A program made the position numbers and the translations under genes. A stretch of DNA of 35,301 nt from Streptomyces sp. AcH 505 (GTDB lineage: Bacteria; Actinomycetota; Actinomycetes; Streptomycetales; Streptomycetaceae). Shown piece by piece: positions 16,546 through 23,642 of the stretch. Numbering within the stretch: the stretch's first letter is position 1; every line of letters starts with the position of its first letter. The stretch is taken from the NCBI RefSeq assembly GCF_000818175.1, contig NZ_JTIY01000001.1, forward strand, positions 3,102,778 through 3,138,078. The letters run 5' to 3'. The notes beneath the pieces were generated by a model, which made no database searches, had not been told where the DNA came from, and saw nothing but the letters and a program-made list of their open reading frames with translations.

Positions 16546-17076
16546 ATGAACGAGCCAACTCCCGCCGTGGTCCTGCGGGCACGCGACGACTCCGATCTGC
16601 CCGCCTGCGCGGCGGCGCTGGCCGACGTACACGCCCGCGACGGCTACCCCGTCAACTGGCCTGCCGATCCTGCCGGTTGGCTGACCACCCGAACCCTGAT
16701 CGGCGCCTGGGTGGCGGAGCTGGACGGCCGGGTCGTCGGCCATGTCGGCCTGTCCGGCGGTACGGAGGACGACATCGCACCCCGCCTGCTGAGCGACCGG
16801 GCAGCCGCTCCCCTCGTCGCGGCGACCGGCGTCGTCAGCCGCCTGTTCGTCGCCCCCGGCGCACGCGGACACCGCATCGGCGCGCTGCTGATGAGCCGGG
16901 TCGTGGCCGAGGCACGAGCACGCCAACTGCGCCCGGTGCTGGACGTGGTGGCGACGGACACCGCGGCGGTGGCGCTGTACGAACGCCTCGGCTGGGAGCT
17001 GCTGGGAACGGCCGAGGCACAGTGGGGCCCGGAGCAGAAAGTCACCCTGCGCGCCTACCACTTGGCGGCGGGCTGA
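16546..17076 (+). CDS. GNAT-family N-acetyltransferase
   Basis: 176 aa. A standard GNAT fold is visible: an early VLRARDDSDLPACAAAL strand-helix, VAELDGRVVGHVGLS (the core beta strands), then the acetyl-CoA pyrophosphate loop in RLFVAPGARGHRIGALLM (R-G-x-x-I-G-A) and the late VALYERLGWELLG motif. It transfers an acetyl group from acetyl-CoA to an amine; the acceptor is unknown. No clear ribosome site precedes ATG 16546. The gene stands alone after the rodlin terminator and is not obviously tied to the coat-protein island. Confidence 0.88.
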   Translation: MNEPTPAVVLRARDDSDLPACAAALADVHARDGYPVNWPADPAGWLTTRTLIGAWVAELDGRVVGHVGLSGGTEDDIAPRLLSDRAAAPLVAATGVVSRLFVAPGARGHRIGALLMSRVVAEARARQLRPVLDVVATDTAAVALYERLGWELLGTAEAQWGPEQKVTLRAYHLAAG

Positions 17077-17114
17077 GCGGGTGCCGCGACGGTTGACCGC
17101 CGGGGCGGGCGCCG

Positions 17115-17120
17115 GATACT
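17115..17120 (+). promoter_or_regulatory. Candidate -10 element close to the start of the small membrane protein gene
   Basis: GATACT ends 7 bp before ATG 17128, a distance that would give a transcript with little or no leader. A GAGGGG stretch lies in between but too close to the ATG to be a good ribosome site. Confidence 0.35.
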
Positions 17121-17127
17121 GAGGGGC

Positions 17128-17448
17128 ATGCAATTCGTCGTGTTGATGACGCTGCCCGGTCTGGTCATCCTGCTGACGGTCGTGGCCTTCACCGACCAGT
17201 TGCTGCTGCGGGCCGGGCGGGCCGGGGTGTTGCCCTGGCGGAACAGTGTGCGGCAGGGGCAGATATCGGCGACCGGGTTCGAGCAGCTGCACGCCAGCTT
17301 CTCGCCGGGCAAGCAGAACGAGCTGAAGGAACGGCAGTCGGCGCTGATCATGCCGGACAACGAGGACGACGGGGCGCCGCCGAACCGGACGACGGTGGAT
17401 CTCGACGGTGGCACGGCGGTCGTGCGGATGACCCGCCCCGAAGTGTGA
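17128..17448 (+). CDS. Small single-helix membrane protein (DUF6191-like)
   Basis: 106 aa. One N-terminal membrane helix (about 3-24, VVLMTLPGLVILLTVVAF) is followed by a soluble tail. The tail has the segment LPWRNSVRQGQISATGFEQLHASFSPGKQNEL, a conserved feature of a small actinobacterial family that I recall as DUF6191. The C-terminus ends in a short strand-rich TTVDLDGGTAVVRM. No catalytic motif is visible and the role is unknown. It lies between the GNAT gene and a mycothiol-dependent-enzyme family gene, in the same direction but without overlap. Confidence 0.7.
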   Translation: MQFVVLMTLPGLVILLTVVAFTDQLLLRAGRAGVLPWRNSVRQGQISATGFEQLHASFSPGKQNELKERQSALIMPDNEDDGAPPNRTTVDLDGGTAVVRMTRPEV

Positions 17449-17471
17449 GGCGCGCCGTGCCGCGCCGGGAC

Positions 17472-17477
17472 TAGATT
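17472..17477 (+). promoter_or_regulatory. -10 element (TAGATT) of a probable leaderless gene
   Basis: TAGATT fits TAnnnT and lies 8 bp before ATG 17486, where no ribosome site is present. This spacing places the transcription start at or next to the ATG. Confidence 0.5.
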
Positions 17478-17485
17478 CCCTGCCC

Positions 17486-18181
17486 ATGGACCGTGACTTC
17501 TACCTCACCCACCTGCGGGCCGAGCTCGACGGCTTCCGTGCCTGCCTCGACGGCGACCTCTCCGTACCCGTCGCGCACTGCGGCGGCTGGACGGTGCACG
17601 ACCTGGCCGGGCATCTGGGCGGCGGGAACCTCTGGGCGGCGACCGCCGTGACCGAGCGGCGGGGCAGGGGCGGATCGGCGCGGGCGCCGAAGGACCCGGC
17701 GGCGGTGGGGCCGTGGTTCGACGGTACGGCGACCACGCTCCTCGACGTGCTGACCGACACCGACCCGGACGCCGAGGCGTGGACGTTCGCCCTGCCCCGT
17801 ACCGTCGCCTTCTGGCAGCGCAGGCGTTGCCTGGAGACGCTCGTCCACCGGTGGGACGCGCAGAACGCGCTCGGCGGCGCCGCGCCCTTCGAGCCCGCGC
17901 TCGCCCACGACGGCGTCAGCGAGGTGTTCGACACCTTCGCCCCGCGCGAGGTGCGCAAGGGCCGCGCCGCGCCGCCGCCCCACGCGCTGCGTCTCGTGTC
18001 GACCGACACCGGCGGCAGCTGGGCGTACGGTCCCGGCGACCCCGTCGCCACGGTGACGGGGACGGCGGAGCGGCTGCTGCTGATGCTGTGGGGCCGGGTG
18101 GCCCGCGACGACCGGGCGCTCGGGTGGGACGGCGACCGGGCGGCGGCCGAGGAGACGCTGAGCGGCCCGCTGGTGCCGTAG
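17486..18181 (+). CDS. Maleylpyruvate isomerase family mycothiol-dependent enzyme (DinB-like fold)
   Basis: 231 aa. The N-terminal four-helix DinB/MDMPI domain carries the metal-binding WTVHDLAGHLGG motif (about residues 34-45) and a later ETLVHRWDAQNAL stretch with the third histidine. The C-terminal domain (about 150-231) has the usual LRLVSTDTGGSWAYGPG and VTGTAERLLLMLWGR blocks. Members either use mycothiol as cofactor or are simply named by homology; the substrate is unknown here. The gene appears to be leaderless. Its last codons are part of a 15-bp tandem repeat that continues past the stop. Confidence 0.87.
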   Translation: MDRDFYLTHLRAELDGFRACLDGDLSVPVAHCGGWTVHDLAGHLGGGNLWAATAVTERRGRGGSARAPKDPAAVGPWFDGTATTLLDVLTDTDPDAEAWTFALPRTVAFWQRRRCLETLVHRWDAQNALGGAAPFEPALAHDGVSEVFDTFAPREVRKGRAAPPPHALRLVSTDTGGSWAYGPGDPVATVTGTAERLLLMLWGRVARDDRALGWDGDRAAAEETLSGPLVP

Positions 18182-18214
18182 CGACTGGTGCCGTAGTGAC
18201 TGGTGCCGTTCAGG
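18170..18214. repeat. Three 15-bp direct repeats over the stop codon
   Basis: CTGGTGCCGTAGCGA, CTGGTGCCGTAGTGA and CTGGTGCCGTTCAGG follow each other directly. The first encodes the last residues and the stop of the upstream gene. The second and third are non-coding copies. Confidence 0.85.
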
Positions 18215-18248
18215 GGCCGTGGTGGCTGATGCCGTCGTGACTCCTGGG

Positions 18249-18254
18249 TAGTGT
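18249..18254 (+). promoter_or_regulatory. -10 element (TAGTGT) of the exonuclease III gene
   Basis: TAGTGT fits TAnnnT and ends 6 bp before GTG 18261. No ribosome site lies in between, so a leaderless mRNA is likely. Confidence 0.5.
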
Positions 18255-18260
18255 GTCGGG

Positions 18261-19058
18261 GTGCTCACCGTGACAAGCGTGAATGTGAACGGCCTCCGCG
18301 CCGCCGCCAAGAAGGGCTTCGTGGAGTGGCTGGCCGACACCGCCGCCGACGTGGTCTGCCTCCAGGAGGTACGGGCCGAGCCCGGCCAGCTGCCCGAGGG
18401 CGTACGCGAGCCCGAGGGCTGGCACGCCGTGTACGCGCCCGCGGCGGCGAAGGGCAGGGCCGGTGTCGCGCTGCTGTCCCGGCGCGAGCCCGAGCGTACC
18501 CAGATCGGCTTCGGCTGCCCCGAGTTCGACGCGAGCGGCCGGTACGTCGAGATCGACCTGCCCGGTGTGACGGTCGCCAGCCTCTACCTGCCGTCCGGTG
18601 AGGTCGGCACCGAGCGGCAGGACGAGAAGGTCCGCTTCATGGACGAGTTCCTCGGCTACCTGGAACAGCTCAAGAAGCGCGCGGCGGCCGACGGCCGCGA
18701 GGTGCTGGTCTGCGGCGACTGGAACATCGCCCACCAGCAGGCCGACCTCAAGAACTGGCGCGCCAACCAGAAGTCGTCCGGCTTCCTTCCCGACGAACGG
18801 GCCTGGCTGAGCCGGGTCTTCGAGGAGACGGGGTACGTGGACGTCGTACGCGCCCAGCACCCGGAGCAGGAGGGGCCGTACTCGTGGTGGTCGTACCGCG
18901 GGCGCGCCTTCGACAACGACACGGGCTGGCGCATCGACTACCACGTGGCCACCCCCGGTCTGGCCGGGCGGACGGTCAAGGCGTGGGTGGAGCGCGCGGC
19001 CACCCACGACGAGCGCTGGAGCGACCACGCGCCGGTGACGGTGGTCTACGGCCCGTAA
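18261..19058 (+). CDS. xth: Exodeoxyribonuclease III (AP endonuclease, EEP family)
   Basis: 265 aa, the normal length for the family. All active-site motifs are present: SVNVNG with Asn10, CLQEVR with the metal ligand Glu36, YLPSGE near 109-114, CGDWNIAH with Asp153 and Asn155, WRIDYH with Asp226, and the catalytic WSDHAPV with Asp255/His256. The enzyme cuts DNA at abasic sites and degrades duplex DNA from 3' ends during base excision repair. It acts in the cytoplasm on the chromosome. GTG 18261 is supported by the first conserved strand starting directly after it and by a -10 box 6 bp upstream. Confidence 0.95.
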   Translation: MLTVTSVNVNGLRAAAKKGFVEWLADTAADVVCLQEVRAEPGQLPEGVREPEGWHAVYAPAAAKGRAGVALLSRREPERTQIGFGCPEFDASGRYVEIDLPGVTVASLYLPSGEVGTERQDEKVRFMDEFLGYLEQLKKRAAADGREVLVCGDWNIAHQQADLKNWRANQKSSGFLPDERAWLSRVFEETGYVDVVRAQHPEQEGPYSWWSYRGRAFDNDTGWRIDYHVATPGLAGRTVKAWVERAATHDERWSDHAPVTVVYGP

Positions 19059-19086
19059 GGCGCTGCCCCGAGGCCCCTCAGGCCCC

Positions 19087-19716
19087 TCAGAAGCCGATGG
19101 CTTGGCGGAGCAGCAGGACCGTACCGCGCCCGGGCTGGTGTTCCGCGTTGAGGACGAGCAGCCGGTTGACGGCGCTGGGCCACCCGTACGCCTCCTCGGT
19201 GCGGGCGCTCTCCAGCGGCAGGCAGTGGTCGTCCACGCGCCGCAGCGCGGTGTCGAGGTCCGGCACCACCTTCTGCGCCCCGACGACCCAGATCGCGCGG
19301 GCCGCGCCGCCCGCGTACCCAGGCAACTGGCTTCCGCTGCCCGAAGCGATCACGAGCGAACCGGTCTCGGTGACCGCGGCGACGCTGCCGACGATCACGT
19401 CAGGGCTGGCCAGCAGCCGCCGGATGACGTCGGCGCCGGTGACGCGGTCCATGGCCAGGACGCGCGGCTTGATCGCCTGGTAGCGGCCGCCGGCGTTGAT
19501 GTCCTCCTCGATACCGGACAGTCGAAGGGTCTCGCTGGCCCCGGTGAACACGCTCGCGCGTTCGGGGATCAGCTCTCCGACGCGGGTACGCGCGGCGGCG
19601 ACGTCGTCGAGGATCTCCACGGTGAAACCGTGTGCGGTCAGCGCGGCGGCTGCCCGCTCCAGGCGCTGCGCGGGGGCCGGGTCGGTGAACCGGGTGGCCG
19701 GTATCGGGGTCGTCAT
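19087..19716 (-). CDS. LUD domain protein (LutC/YkgG-like)
   Basis: 209 aa from ATG 19716, which has a GAGGAAG site upstream. Typical LUD segments are present: VFTGASETLRLSGI early, VIVGSVAAVTETGSLVIASGSGSQLPGYAGG in the middle (a T-E-T-G-S nucleotide/substrate loop) and IWVVGAQKVVPDLDTALRRV. LUD proteins are best known from lactate utilisation (LutB/LutC), but many stand-alone homologues have unknown roles. It has no LutA or LutB neighbour here. It is divergent from an ECF41 sigma gene across a symmetric promoter region, so it is likely a target of that sigma factor. The frame stays open into the sigma gene, but that extension crosses the promoter and is not coding. Confidence 0.85.
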   Translation of the reverse strand: MTTPIPATRFTDPAPAQRLERAAAALTAHGFTVEILDDVAAARTRVGELIPERASVFTGASETLRLSGIEEDINAGGRYQAIKPRVLAMDRVTGADVIRRLLASPDVIVGSVAAVTETGSLVIASGSGSQLPGYAGGAARAIWVVGAQKVVPDLDTALRRVDDHCLPLESARTEEAYGWPSAVNRLLVLNAEHQPGRGTVLLLRQAIGF

Positions 19717-19764
19717 GATGTCTCTGAGCTTCCTCTTCGCTGGATGATGTGTCCGTCTCATCCG

Positions 19765-19824
19765 TCCGACAACGCAGCGCCCGGGAATGTCAGGCCTGAC
19801 ATTCCGGCGGCCTGTCTTGTCGGA
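19765..19824. promoter_or_regulatory. Symmetric divergent promoter/operator region between LUD gene and ECF41 sigma gene
   Basis: A perfect 22-bp palindrome (19784-19805, half-site GGAATGTCAGG) is flanked on both sides, at exactly equal distance, by TTGTCGGA reading outward (19817-19824 on +, 19765-19772 on -). Both directions therefore carry the same TGTCAGG/TGACATTCC and TTGTCGGA elements. ECF41 promoters are reported to use TGTCA-type -35 boxes with a GTC-containing -10, which fits. The exact -35/-10 assignment is uncertain. Confidence 0.65.
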
Positions 19825-19863
19825 TCGGTGAGGACGGAAGCGAGCGAGGGAGCTGTCGGCACC

Positions 19864-20814
19864 ATGACCACCGGGGCGGCGGACGACGGAGACGGCGCGG
19901 ACGACCGGCCCGATCCGGGCCTGGACGTGATCATGAGCGAGCGGCGGCAGCTCATCAATGTCGCCTACCGGCTCCTGGGCTCCCTGGCCGAGGCGGAGGA
20001 CGCCGTCCAGGAGACGTACGCCCGCTGGTACGCCATGCCGCAGCGGCAGCGGGACGCCATCGAGTCCCCGGGCGCCTGGTTGACGACGGTCGCGAGCCGC
20101 GTCTGCCTCAACCTGCTCAGCTCGGCCCGGGTCCGGCGGGAGACGTACGTGGGCGACTGGCTCCCCGAGCCGCTGCCCGAACGCGGCGAGTGGAGCACCG
20201 GCCGGCCGGGCGGCGCCGCCGTCGATCCGGCGGACCGGGTCACCCTGGACGAGTCGGTCAACCTGGCCTTCCTGGTCGTACTCGAAGCGATGACCCCGGC
20301 CGAGCGCGTCGCGTTCATCCTGCACGACGTCTTCTGCCACTCCTTCGCCGAAGTCGCGGACATCGTCGGCCGCACCCCCGCCGCCTGCCGCCAACTGGCC
20401 TCCTCGGCCCGCCGCCGCGTCCGCGACGCCCGCCCCTCGGCGACTCCGGCGGCCCAACGAGCCGCCGTCGTGCGGGACTTCAAGCAGGCCTGGGAAGCCA
20501 AGGACATCGAAGCCCTCATCGCCCTCCTCGACCCCGAAGCCACGGCGACAGCCGACGGCGGCGGCCTTGCCCTGACCTTCCTCCACCCCATCGAAGGCGC
20601 CGAACAGATCGCCCAGGCCTGGACCGAAATCGCCCGCCGCAAGCCCGCCACCATGACCTTCCTGGAACGCACGGTCAACGGCCAACCAGGCCTGGTGGCC
20701 GAAGAGGACGGCGCGACGGTGACGGTCTTCGCGTTCGACGTCGCGGCCGACCGGATCAAGCACATCTGGGTCGTCCGAAACCCGGAGAAGCTACGCGGCT
20801 GGCCGACGGCCTGA
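19864..20814 (+). CDS. ECF41-family RNA polymerase sigma factor with C-terminal SnoaL-like domain (SigJ type)
   Basis: 316 aa. Sigma region 2 spans about 25-92 (AYRLLGSLAEAEDAVQETYARWY) and region 4 about 130-187 (LDESVNLAFLVVLEAMTPAERVAFILHDVF, then a helix-turn-helix). Two ECF41 hallmarks are visible: WLPEP (99-103) in the linker and DGGG (231-234) in the C-terminal NTF2/SnoaL-like extension (about 200-316). In studied ECF41 proteins this extension replaces a separate anti-sigma and tunes activity. The usual DGGGK reads DGGGL here. Known ECF41 genes sit beside oxidoreductase or carboxymuconolactone decarboxylase genes; here the partner is a LUD gene. ATG 19864 has GAGGGAG upstream. It is probably autoregulated from the shared promoter. 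Confidence 0.9.
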   Translation: MTTGAADDGDGADDRPDPGLDVIMSERRQLINVAYRLLGSLAEAEDAVQETYARWYAMPQRQRDAIESPGAWLTTVASRVCLNLLSSARVRRETYVGDWLPEPLPERGEWSTGRPGGAAVDPADRVTLDESVNLAFLVVLEAMTPAERVAFILHDVFCHSFAEVADIVGRTPAACRQLASSARRRVRDARPSATPAAQRAAVVRDFKQAWEAKDIEALIALLDPEATATADGGGLALTFLHPIEGAEQIAQAWTEIARRKPATMTFLERTVNGQPGLVAEEDGATVTVFAFDVAADRIKHIWVVRNPEKLRGWPTA

Positions 20815-20911
20815 CGGTTTGTTGTGGCGCGTGACGCGGACCGCGCACGTCGCGAACTCCAAGAGGAGGCCTCTTACTCCGGCCCGCAGGCCACTGGTCC
20901 TCGCGTGCTCA

Positions 20912-21226
20912 TCAGTCCGTGTCAGGGTCGTGGACCCGGATGGGGACTCCGCGTTCGTCACGTGCGTAGACCCGTGCCTTGTTCTTGATGAGCTTGCGTT
21001 CGACTTCGTCCTGCAGGTCGATGCCGTTCATCTCGGCCACAGCGGCTACGTACAGGAACACATCGGCAAGTTCCTCGCCGAAGTCCGGCAGACCCTTTCG
21101 CCAGGCGGTGAAGGCCTCGCCGATTTCGGCAGTGAGAAGGCCGAACTCCACAGGCACGTCACTGGTGTTGAAATTCTTCTCGACCTTGTTGTCCCAGGTG
21201 ATCTTCTGGGCTGATCGGATGTCCAC
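20912..21226 (-). CDS. MazG-like nucleotide pyrophosphohydrolase
   Basis: 104 aa from GTG 21226, which follows CCGGAGGAACC, an excellent ribosome site. A longer start 54 bp upstream lacks one. The all-alpha NTP-PPase motifs are present: E-I-G-E in FGLLTAEIGEAF and E-E-L-A-D in FGEELADVFLYVA, which ligate Mg2+. This family cleaves (d)NTPs to NMP plus pyrophosphate, often to clear non-canonical nucleotides. As the last gene of the nucleoside cassette, 82 bp after the kinase gene, it could remove misphosphorylated product or stop it entering DNA. Family assignment is firm; the role in the cassette is inferred. Confidence 0.85.
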   Translation of the reverse strand: MDIRSAQKITWDNKVEKNFNTSDVPVEFGLLTAEIGEAFTAWRKGLPDFGEELADVFLYVAAVAEMNGIDLQDEVERKLIKNKARVYARDERGVPIRVHDPDTD

Positions 21227-21308
21227 GGTTCCTCCGGGCACGGGGTGTTGCTCGTGCTGCTGGAGCTTAGCGAGGGACACGTGTCGTCCACTGGGTGTTC
21301 CGCAGTAC

Positions 21309-21806
21309 TCATCCGGACGGGGAGGTCTCGTCCCCGGCAGCAGCCTGGAGGGTAATGACAGGGACGTGCTCTCCGAGCCGCTGGAAGACGCTGCTGTACC
21401 CGGCGAGCAAGGCGGCGACCTGCGCGTGCGGCGGGGCCTCGCCGTCGCGGGCCATGAGCCGGGTGCGGATTATTTCGGGCGGAGCGGTGAGGTGACAGAG
21501 GACCCCGTCCCGGTCGGTGACGGCTTTGGCGAGATCGCGGGCCTCCGCCCAGGTGATACGGCAGGAGTCGCGATAAAGGGGGCCGTAGACGAGTTCGCTG
21601 ATGAAGCACCGGTCGAGGATGAGGCGGCCAGGCAGAGTCAGGATCTCGCGGTAGCGGGTGATGAGATCGAAGGAGTCGGGGGTACGGGGGGAGTGGATGA
21701 TTCTGAAGCCGTGCCGGTCGGCGAGGCGCGCGGCCAGTGTGGACTTGCCCGCACCGTCGCAGCCTTCCAGGACAAGAGTTCGGTAGGCGCGGAGATCGGT
21801 GGTCAT
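21309..21806 (-). CDS. Thymidylate-kinase-like P-loop nucleotide kinase
   Basis: 165 aa, shorter than housekeeping Tmk (about 200-210). The Walker A motif is GCDGAGKST (15-23). The nucleotide-binding DRCFISELVYG segment is the D-R-[YF]-x-x-S motif of thymidylate kinases, and a hydrophobic strand precedes HLTAPPEIIRTRL. The lid region is short, which may explain the length. Expected reaction: ATP plus a (deoxy)nucleoside monophosphate giving the diphosphate; a nucleoside or even non-nucleotide substrate cannot be excluded. Its ATG overlaps the stop of the deoxyribosyltransferase gene by 4 bp, a strong sign of coupled expression and of a shared pathway. Confidence 0.8.
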   Translation of the reverse strand: MTTDLRAYRTLVLEGCDGAGKSTLAARLADRHGFRIIHSPRTPDSFDLITRYREILTLPGRLILDRCFISELVYGPLYRDSCRITWAEARDLAKAVTDRDGVLCHLTAPPEIIRTRLMARDGEAPPHAQVAALLAGYSSVFQRLGEHVPVITLQAAAGDETSPSG

Positions 21807-22738
21807 GACGCCAGCCAGTCGGCAAGCGACTGGGGACCACCGACGCGGGCCCCGGTGCCGTACTGGATCATGAGGTTGCGCCAGTTCGGTTCACGGCCGT
21901 GGGCGTGCGTGTAGGTGGGGCGGGGTTGGAAGGCGGCGGCTCTGCGGCCCAGGGCTACCGCCGCGCCGGCGAGGAGCGCGGCGCCGGGCGGGCTCTCCGG
22001 CCCGGATACGTCCAGGACCAGAAATTCCGTTTGAAGGGCCGCGTCCCAGTCCGAGCGGGCGGCGACCAGGCTGTCGCGGGCGGTGAACCTGGACGGGGCC
22101 ACGATTGCGCTGACCTGGGTGAGTGCGGCCTCGTGGAGGGCTGTCGGGTACGGCGCGTACGGGGAAGGCTCCAGGAACGCCGTACCGGGCCGCGCGACGG
22201 TATGGACGGGAAGTCGGCGGGGTCGCTGCGAGGCGGTCAGGACGGCGTTGACGGCAGCGGTTGTTGCCAGCTCGACCTGGGCGGCGTTGCGGGCGGCAAA
22301 GGCGTCGAAACGGTCCGTGGCTTCCCCGGACTTACCTAGCCGGTCGACGCGGACGATTCGGGTGGCGAGGGCCTCCACCAGAGGGTCGGGGAACTCCCAC
22401 CGGTCGGTCTGCTCCCCGGCCGAGTAGGTCTGGAAGTCGGTGGTGAGGACGACGACGGGGACACCGAGCGCTGCGGCGTAGCCGATCTCCATGCACACGC
22501 CGTCGTCCAGACTGGGACCGTGGAGGACGGCGATCATCCCGGTGACGGTCCGCAGTCGGATCTGGTCGAGTTCGAACAGCCGCCGCCCCTTCACCGGAGC
22601 GACCAAGTCCTCCTCATCGGTGTCGCAGAACGGCAGAAAGACGGCGTCATGGCCTGCTTGGTCGGCAAGTTTGCGGGCGACGAGAGCGCCGAGGCTGCGG
22701 TCGTGGGCAGCAAAGAGGCGGTGGGCGACGTAGTACAC
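21803..22738 (-). CDS. Nucleoside 2-deoxyribosyltransferase with degenerate second domain
   Basis: 311 aa from GTG 22738, with AAGGGAG upstream. The N-terminal domain (1-155) begins YYVAHRLFAAHDR and holds the active-site segment HGPSLDDGVCMEIGYAAALG, whose Glu is the expected nucleophile that forms the deoxyribosyl-enzyme. The C-terminal half (about 175-311) looks like a second copy: LVLDVSGPESPPGAALLAGAAVALGRR aligns by eye with that segment, but the Glu is replaced. Known family members of 140-170 aa swap bases between deoxynucleosides or hydrolyse them as dimers or hexamers. Here one chain may pair an active with an inactive unit. It lies 35 bp after the PfkB gene and overlaps the kinase gene by 4 bp. 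Confidence 0.85.
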   Translation of the reverse strand: MYYVAHRLFAAHDRSLGALVARKLADQAGHDAVFLPFCDTDEEDLVAPVKGRRLFELDQIRLRTVTGMIAVLHGPSLDDGVCMEIGYAAALGVPVVVLTTDFQTYSAGEQTDRWEFPDPLVEALATRIVRVDRLGKSGEATDRFDAFAARNAAQVELATTAAVNAVLTASQRPRRLPVHTVARPGTAFLEPSPYAPYPTALHEAALTQVSAIVAPSRFTARDSLVAARSDWDAALQTEFLVLDVSGPESPPGAALLAGAAVALGRRAAAFQPRPTYTHAHGREPNWRNLMIQYGTGARVGGPQSLADWLAS

Positions 22739-22773
22739 CGAGGGCTCCCTTGTCGGGTCCGGTGGAGTCAGGA

Positions 22774-23622
22774 TTACGCGGGGCCCGGCACCGGCCGAGG
22801 TGCTGCCGTGTGCCGGGTCGCGGCGTGCACGGCGGACCGCAGAGCGGCGGCAGGACTGTCGCCGTGGAGGGTGCGGGCCAAGAGATGACCAGCGAGCGTG
22901 TCGCCTGCGCCGGTCACCTCCACGGGCCGGGCATCCGGCGGGGTGCAGCTTTCCTGAAGGCGGCCGTGCCGGAACCACCGCACGGGGCGGGCGCCGTCGG
23001 TGACGACGACGCTCCTCAGGACGCTCGTCGTCTGCTCGGCGGAGGGGTTCTGTTCCGTCGCGGTTCTCCGCATCACCTGTTCCAGGAGGCGGTGTTCGAC
23101 GGCGTTGGTGAAGATGACGTCTGCGTGGCTCAGCCATGGAGCCGCGGCCGGGATCAGCTGAGTGGCGCTGGGCAGGAAGAAGTCGATGCTGAACCGGGCC
23201 GCGCACCGGGTGAGCGTTCGGAGGACAACGGGGACGTCCAGTGGGCGGCGGCAGCAGACGTGGTAGCGGTCACGTGGATGGCGGGCGATGTGGGCGAGGG
23301 CGTGCCCGGTCAGTCCCTCGCTGACTCCGTATTCTGCGGTGACCGCGACGAGATGGCCGTCCACGTCGTAGTCGATGGTGAAGGCGCCCGACGGTCCAGC
23401 CGCGACGTGGAGCGCGGACCAGTCCACATCAATCAGCAGGCTGTCGGCCGGGATATGCGCGAGGTCGCCGCCGACCACGGACACCGGGGCTGCCGTAACA
23501 CCGGCGCGTGCGGCGGCGAGCGCGATGTGCAGGGCGCCCCCACCGAGGAAGTCGCCCCCGCGCCGGTCCGGGTAGCGGGTGCGGTCGCGGGAGATGTTGC
23601 CGATGACTGCTAACCGGTCCAC
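22774..23622 (-). CDS. PfkB/ribokinase-family kinase, probably a nucleoside or sugar kinase; TTA codon 4
   Basis: 282 aa from GTG 23622, preceded by AAGGAGGGAGGC. An in-frame start at 23664 lacks such a site. The family's glycine-rich substrate region is GGDFLGGGALHIALAAARAG near the N-terminus. The C-terminal anion-hole motif is VTGAGDTLAGH, with the catalytic Asp. It phosphorylates a hydroxymethyl group of a sugar or nucleoside with ATP. In this cassette a nucleoside kinase role is the natural inference. Codon 4 is TTA (23611-23613), which needs the bldA tRNA, so translation may be limited to developing cultures. It lies 20 bp after the HhH-GPD gene. Confidence 0.83.
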   Translation of the reverse strand: MDRLAVIGNISRDRTRYPDRRGGDFLGGGALHIALAAARAGVTAAPVSVVGGDLAHIPADSLLIDVDWSALHVAAGPSGAFTIDYDVDGHLVAVTAEYGVSEGLTGHALAHIARHPRDRYHVCCRRPLDVPVVLRTLTRCAARFSIDFFLPSATQLIPAAAPWLSHADVIFTNAVEHRLLEQVMRRTATEQNPSAEQTTSVLRSVVVTDGARPVRWFRHGRLQESCTPPDARPVEVTGAGDTLAGHLLARTLHGDSPAAALRSAVHAATRHTAAPRPVPGPA

Positions 23623-23642
23623 GCCTCCCTCCTTTCGTGTGG

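Noticed and set aside
19717..20763. Upstream extension of the LUD reading frame through the sigma gene
   Set aside because: It crosses the divergent promoter palindrome and runs antisense to the ECF41 gene; a good ribosome site and the conserved N-terminus support ATG 19716.
20861..20875. AAGAGG-AGG-CCTCTT hairpin between the convergent sigma and MazG genes
   Set aside because: A 6-bp stem with a 3-nt loop is too weak to call a terminator in this GC-rich context.
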